Shown here in pieces: positions 61,715 to 64,000 of a DNA stretch of 64,000 bases. The stretch is from Arthrobacter sp. PM3. GTDB lineage: Bacteria > Actinomycetota > Actinomycetes > Actinomycetales > Micrococcaceae. The stretch is from positions 3,210,713 to 3,274,712 of the forward strand of contig NZ_CP022314.1 in the NCBI RefSeq assembly GCF_003352915.1, given 5' to 3'. The notes below the pieces were generated by a model. That model saw only the letters and a list, made by a program, of their open reading frames with translations. It did not search any database and was not told the DNA's origin. How positions within the stretch are numbered: the stretch's first letter is position 1; every line of letters starts with the position of its first letter. The translations under genes were made by a program, and so were the position numbers.

Positions 61715-64000
61715 GTGAGCCTGGCACGACGCCTCATCGCCGCCGGTTTCAGCGACCTGGACAAGGGGGAGCGCTTCCTGGCGGCCCGGGAGCTGGAGGG
61801 GCTCGACCAGGACGCGCTCTTCGCCGGGCTGCAGCTGGCCGCGAATCCGGACACGGCCCTGCAGTCGCTGGTCCGCCTGATTGAGAAGCACCCGGAGCTG
61901 CGCACGCTTGCCGTCGCGGAGCCGGAAACCAGTGAGCCCCTGTACCGGGTCCTGGGTGCCTCCGAGGCGCTGGGCGAATTCCTCATCCGCCACCCCGAGC
62001 ACCTCAGCGCCTTTGACGTCCGGGCCAGCCCCGAACCGCGGGCAGCGGACGCCGCGGCCCTGCGCGCCCGGCTGCTGCAATCGGTGCGCGCCGATCCGGC
62101 ATCGGCCCGGCCGGTGGCGGTACTCACCGGCCAGGAAGGCTACGCGGCACTGCGGACCGCCTACCGGCGCGGGCTCGTGGAGCTGGCCATCAAGGACCTC
62201 TGCGCGGCCGATCCGCTGGACTTCATGCCGGCCGCCGGCGCCGAGCTGGCGGACCTTGCCGGCGCCGCCGTGGAGGCCGCCCTGGCCGTGTCCAGGGCCG
62301 AGGCGGCCGCGAAGTTCGACGCCGGGGAGGTCGCCGACGTCGGGCTGGCCGTGATCGGCATGGGCAAGTGCGGCGCCCGCGAACTGAACTACATTTCCGA
62401 CGTCGACGTCATCTACGTGATCGACGCCGGGACGCTGGAGGACGCCCGCGCGATAACCATCGGCACCGCCCTCGCGTCCGGGATTTCACGGGCGATCATG
62501 TCCACCAGCCGGGAACCCGGGCTGTGGGAGGTCGACGCGAACCTGCGGCCCGAGGGCAAATCCGGGCCGCTGGTCCGGACCCTTGCCTCGCATGAGAGCT
62601 ACTATGCGCGCTGGGCCGAAAGCTGGGAATTCCAGGCCCTCCTCAAAGCCCGGACCATCGCCGGGGACGCCGCACTGGGCGCCCGCTACGAGGCCGCCGT
62701 GACGCCGCTGATCTGGTCCTCGGCCGGCCGCGAGGGCTTCGTCGAATCCGTCCGCGCCATGCGCCGCCGCGTCACCGAACACATTCCCGCCGACGAGGAA
62801 CAGCGGCAGATCAAGCTGGGCCGCGGCGGACTGCGCGACGTCGAATTCACCGTCCAGCTGCTGCAGCTCGTGCACGGCAAGTCCGACGAGTCGCTGCGCT
62901 GCCGCGACACGACCTCGGCCATCGCCGCGTTGTCCGCCGGCGGGTACATCGGCCGCTCGGACGCGGCGGAGTTCGACCGCGACTACCGCTACCTGCGGCT
63001 CCTTGAGCACCGGATCCAGCTCTTCCAGCTGCGCCGGACCCACCTCATGCCGGTCAACGAGGCGTCGCTGCGGTCCTTGGCCAAGGCCGTCCTGGGGCCG
63101 TTCTCCGCCGAACGGCCCCAGCCGGATTCCCTGGTGGCCGCGTGGCGCAAGACAAAGCGCTCCGTGCGCGAACTCCACGAACGCATCTTCTACCGCCCCG
63201 TGCTCAACACGGTCGCCACCCTGAGCAGCGAAGAGGCGCGGTTGACCCCCGAGGCCGCCCAGGGCCGCCTCGCCGCCCTGGGCTACCTGGACCCCTCCGG
63301 CGCCATGCGGCACATCGAGGCCCTCACCGCCGGCGTCAGCCGCCGCGCCGCGCTGCAGCGCCAGCTGCTGCCAATCCTGCTGGACTGGCTCGCCGACGGC
63401 GTGGACCCCGACGCCGGCCTGCTTGCCTTCCGCCGCGTCAGTGAGGCGCTCGGCACGACGCACTGGTACCTGGGCATGCTCCGGGATTCGACGGCGGCGG
63501 CCGAGCGGCTCTGCCATGTGCTCGCCAACTCGCGGCTCATCGCGGACCTGCTGGAGGTCTCGCCGGAGTCCGTGGCGTGGCTCGGCACCGACAAGGACCT
63601 GGTGCCGTTGAGCTTCGAATCGCAGTGGCTGGAGATCACCTCGAAAATGTCGCGGCACGCGGATCCCGAGAGCGCCATGCGGCTCATCCGGCTGATCCGG
63701 CGCCGGGAAATCCTCCGGGTCGCGGTGGCCGACAGCGCCGGGCTGCTGGACCAGGACCAGGTGGGCGCGGCCCTCGCCGACACCGACCGCGCCGCCGTCC
63801 TGGGGGCGCTGCGGGTGGCTGAGACGATCGTCACCGCCAGGGAACCGCTGAAGACGCACGTGCTGGTGGTGGCGATGGGGCGCCAGGGTGGGCGGGAGAT
63901 AGGGTACGGTTCCGATGCCGACGTCATGTACGTCCACCGCGGCCTGCCGGGCGTGCCCGAGGAGGAGGCGCAGGCCCAGGCCGCGCGGATCGTCGGCAAA
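61715..64000 (+). CDS. glnE: Glutamine synthetase adenylyltransferase/adenylyl-removing enzyme (partial)
   Basis: The bifunctional enzyme that adds or removes AMP on type I glutamine synthetase. It runs from GTG 61715 to the window end in one open frame of 762 codons; the C-terminal part is outside. The first nucleotidyltransferase domain has GMGKCGARELNYISDVDV (about residue 214). The second has AMGRQGGREIGYGSDADV near residue 720. The helical middle region is present. It begins 9 bases after glnA2, so they form one operon. Its likely target is a GlnA1 elsewhere, since GlnA2 lacks the tyrosine. Confidence 0.95.
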   Translation, partial: MSLARRLIAAGFSDLDKGERFLAARELEGLDQDALFAGLQLAANPDTALQSLVRLIEKHPELRTLAVAEPETSEPLYRVLGASEALGEFLIRHPEHLSAFDVRASPEPRAADAAALRARLLQSVRADPASARPVAVLTGQEGYAALRTAYRRGLVELAIKDLCAADPLDFMPAAGAELADLAGAAVEAALAVSRAEAAAKFDAGEVADVGLAVIGMGKCGARELNYISDVDVIYVIDAGTLEDARAITIGTALASGISRAIMSTSREPGLWEVDANLRPEGKSGPLVRTLASHESYYARWAESWEFQALLKARTIAGDAALGARYEAAVTPLIWSSAGREGFVESVRAMRRRVTEHIPADEEQRQIKLGRGGLRDVEFTVQLLQLVHGKSDESLRCRDTTSAIAALSAGGYIGRSDAAEFDRDYRYLRLLEHRIQLFQLRRTHLMPVNEASLRSLAKAVLGPFSAERPQPDSLVAAWRKTKRSVRELHERIFYRPVLNTVATLSSEEARLTPEAAQGRLAALGYLDPSGAMRHIEALTAGVSRRAALQRQLLPILLDWLADGVDPDAGLLAFRRVSEALGTTHWYLGMLRDSTAAAERLCHVLANSRLIADLLEVSPESVAWLGTDKDLVPLSFESQWLEITSKMSRHADPESAMRLIRLIRRREILRVAVADSAGLLDQDQVGAALADTDRAAVLGALRVAETIVTAREPLKTHVLVVAMGRQGGREIGYGSDADVMYVHRGLPGVPEEEAQAQAARIVGK

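Overview
This window is a gene-dense, GC-rich stretch of actinobacterial chromosome, most likely from an Arthrobacter-like member of the Micrococcaceae. The case rests on gene content and order. There is a mycobacterium-like block gcvH-garA-ftsR-DUF151-merR. The dcw cluster lacks ftsA and carries sepF and divIVA (wag31). There are neighbouring aroG/pknL/Rv2175c-like genes, a panB-glnA2-glnE block, a polyphosphate glucokinase, and a MurE whose specificity motif does not look like the diaminopimelate type. I see no rRNA, tRNA, CRISPR array, insertion sequence or prophage. The region reads as core genome.

Layout. 1-297 is the tail of a secreted surface protein. 417-3552 holds gcvH, the FHA regulator garA, two MerR regulators and a DUF151 nuclease. 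3665-8219 has an orphan ParA-like ATPase divergent from pyruvate carboxylase. 8324-14590 contains lipid and sugar genes: an acyl-CoA synthetase, a ROK glucokinase, two tandem paralogous alpha/beta hydrolases and an acyltransferase. 14691-22315 has class II DAHP synthase, a PASTA kinase (PknL type), a LysM/transglycosylase cell-wall enzyme, an Rv2175c-like DNA-binding protein, a polyprenyl synthetase and a lipoprotein. dinB and a DUF3040 membrane protein follow.

24810-46599 is the division and cell-wall cluster: mraZ-rsmH-ftsL-ftsI-murE-murF-mraY-murD-ftsW-murG-murC-ftsQ-ftsZ-yfiH-yggS-sepF-yggT-divIVA-lspA-rluD. Many junctions overlap by a few bases, so translational coupling is likely. dnaE, a flavin reductase-like gene, a membrane protein, hisD, nrdR, polyphosphate glucokinase, map, a small SPOR-like ORF, a membrane-anchored alkaline-phosphatase-superfamily protein, an MBL hydrolase, a SHOCT protein, panB, glnA2 and a truncated glnE complete the window.

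Regulation that can be read: a triple MraZ box lies on the mraZ promoter; paired direct-repeat sites resembling MtrA boxes lie upstream of the LysM hydrolase; a dyad lies upstream of ftsZ that the FtsR encoded here could bind; and many start codons sit 6-8 bases behind a TANNNT -10 element, which implies leaderless mRNAs. Long perfect palindromes, mostly without a U-tract, close many transcription units. I found no clearly new multi-gene system. The most interesting items are regulatory sites, a leader ORF in frame with yfiH, and small tandem repeats at gene borders.
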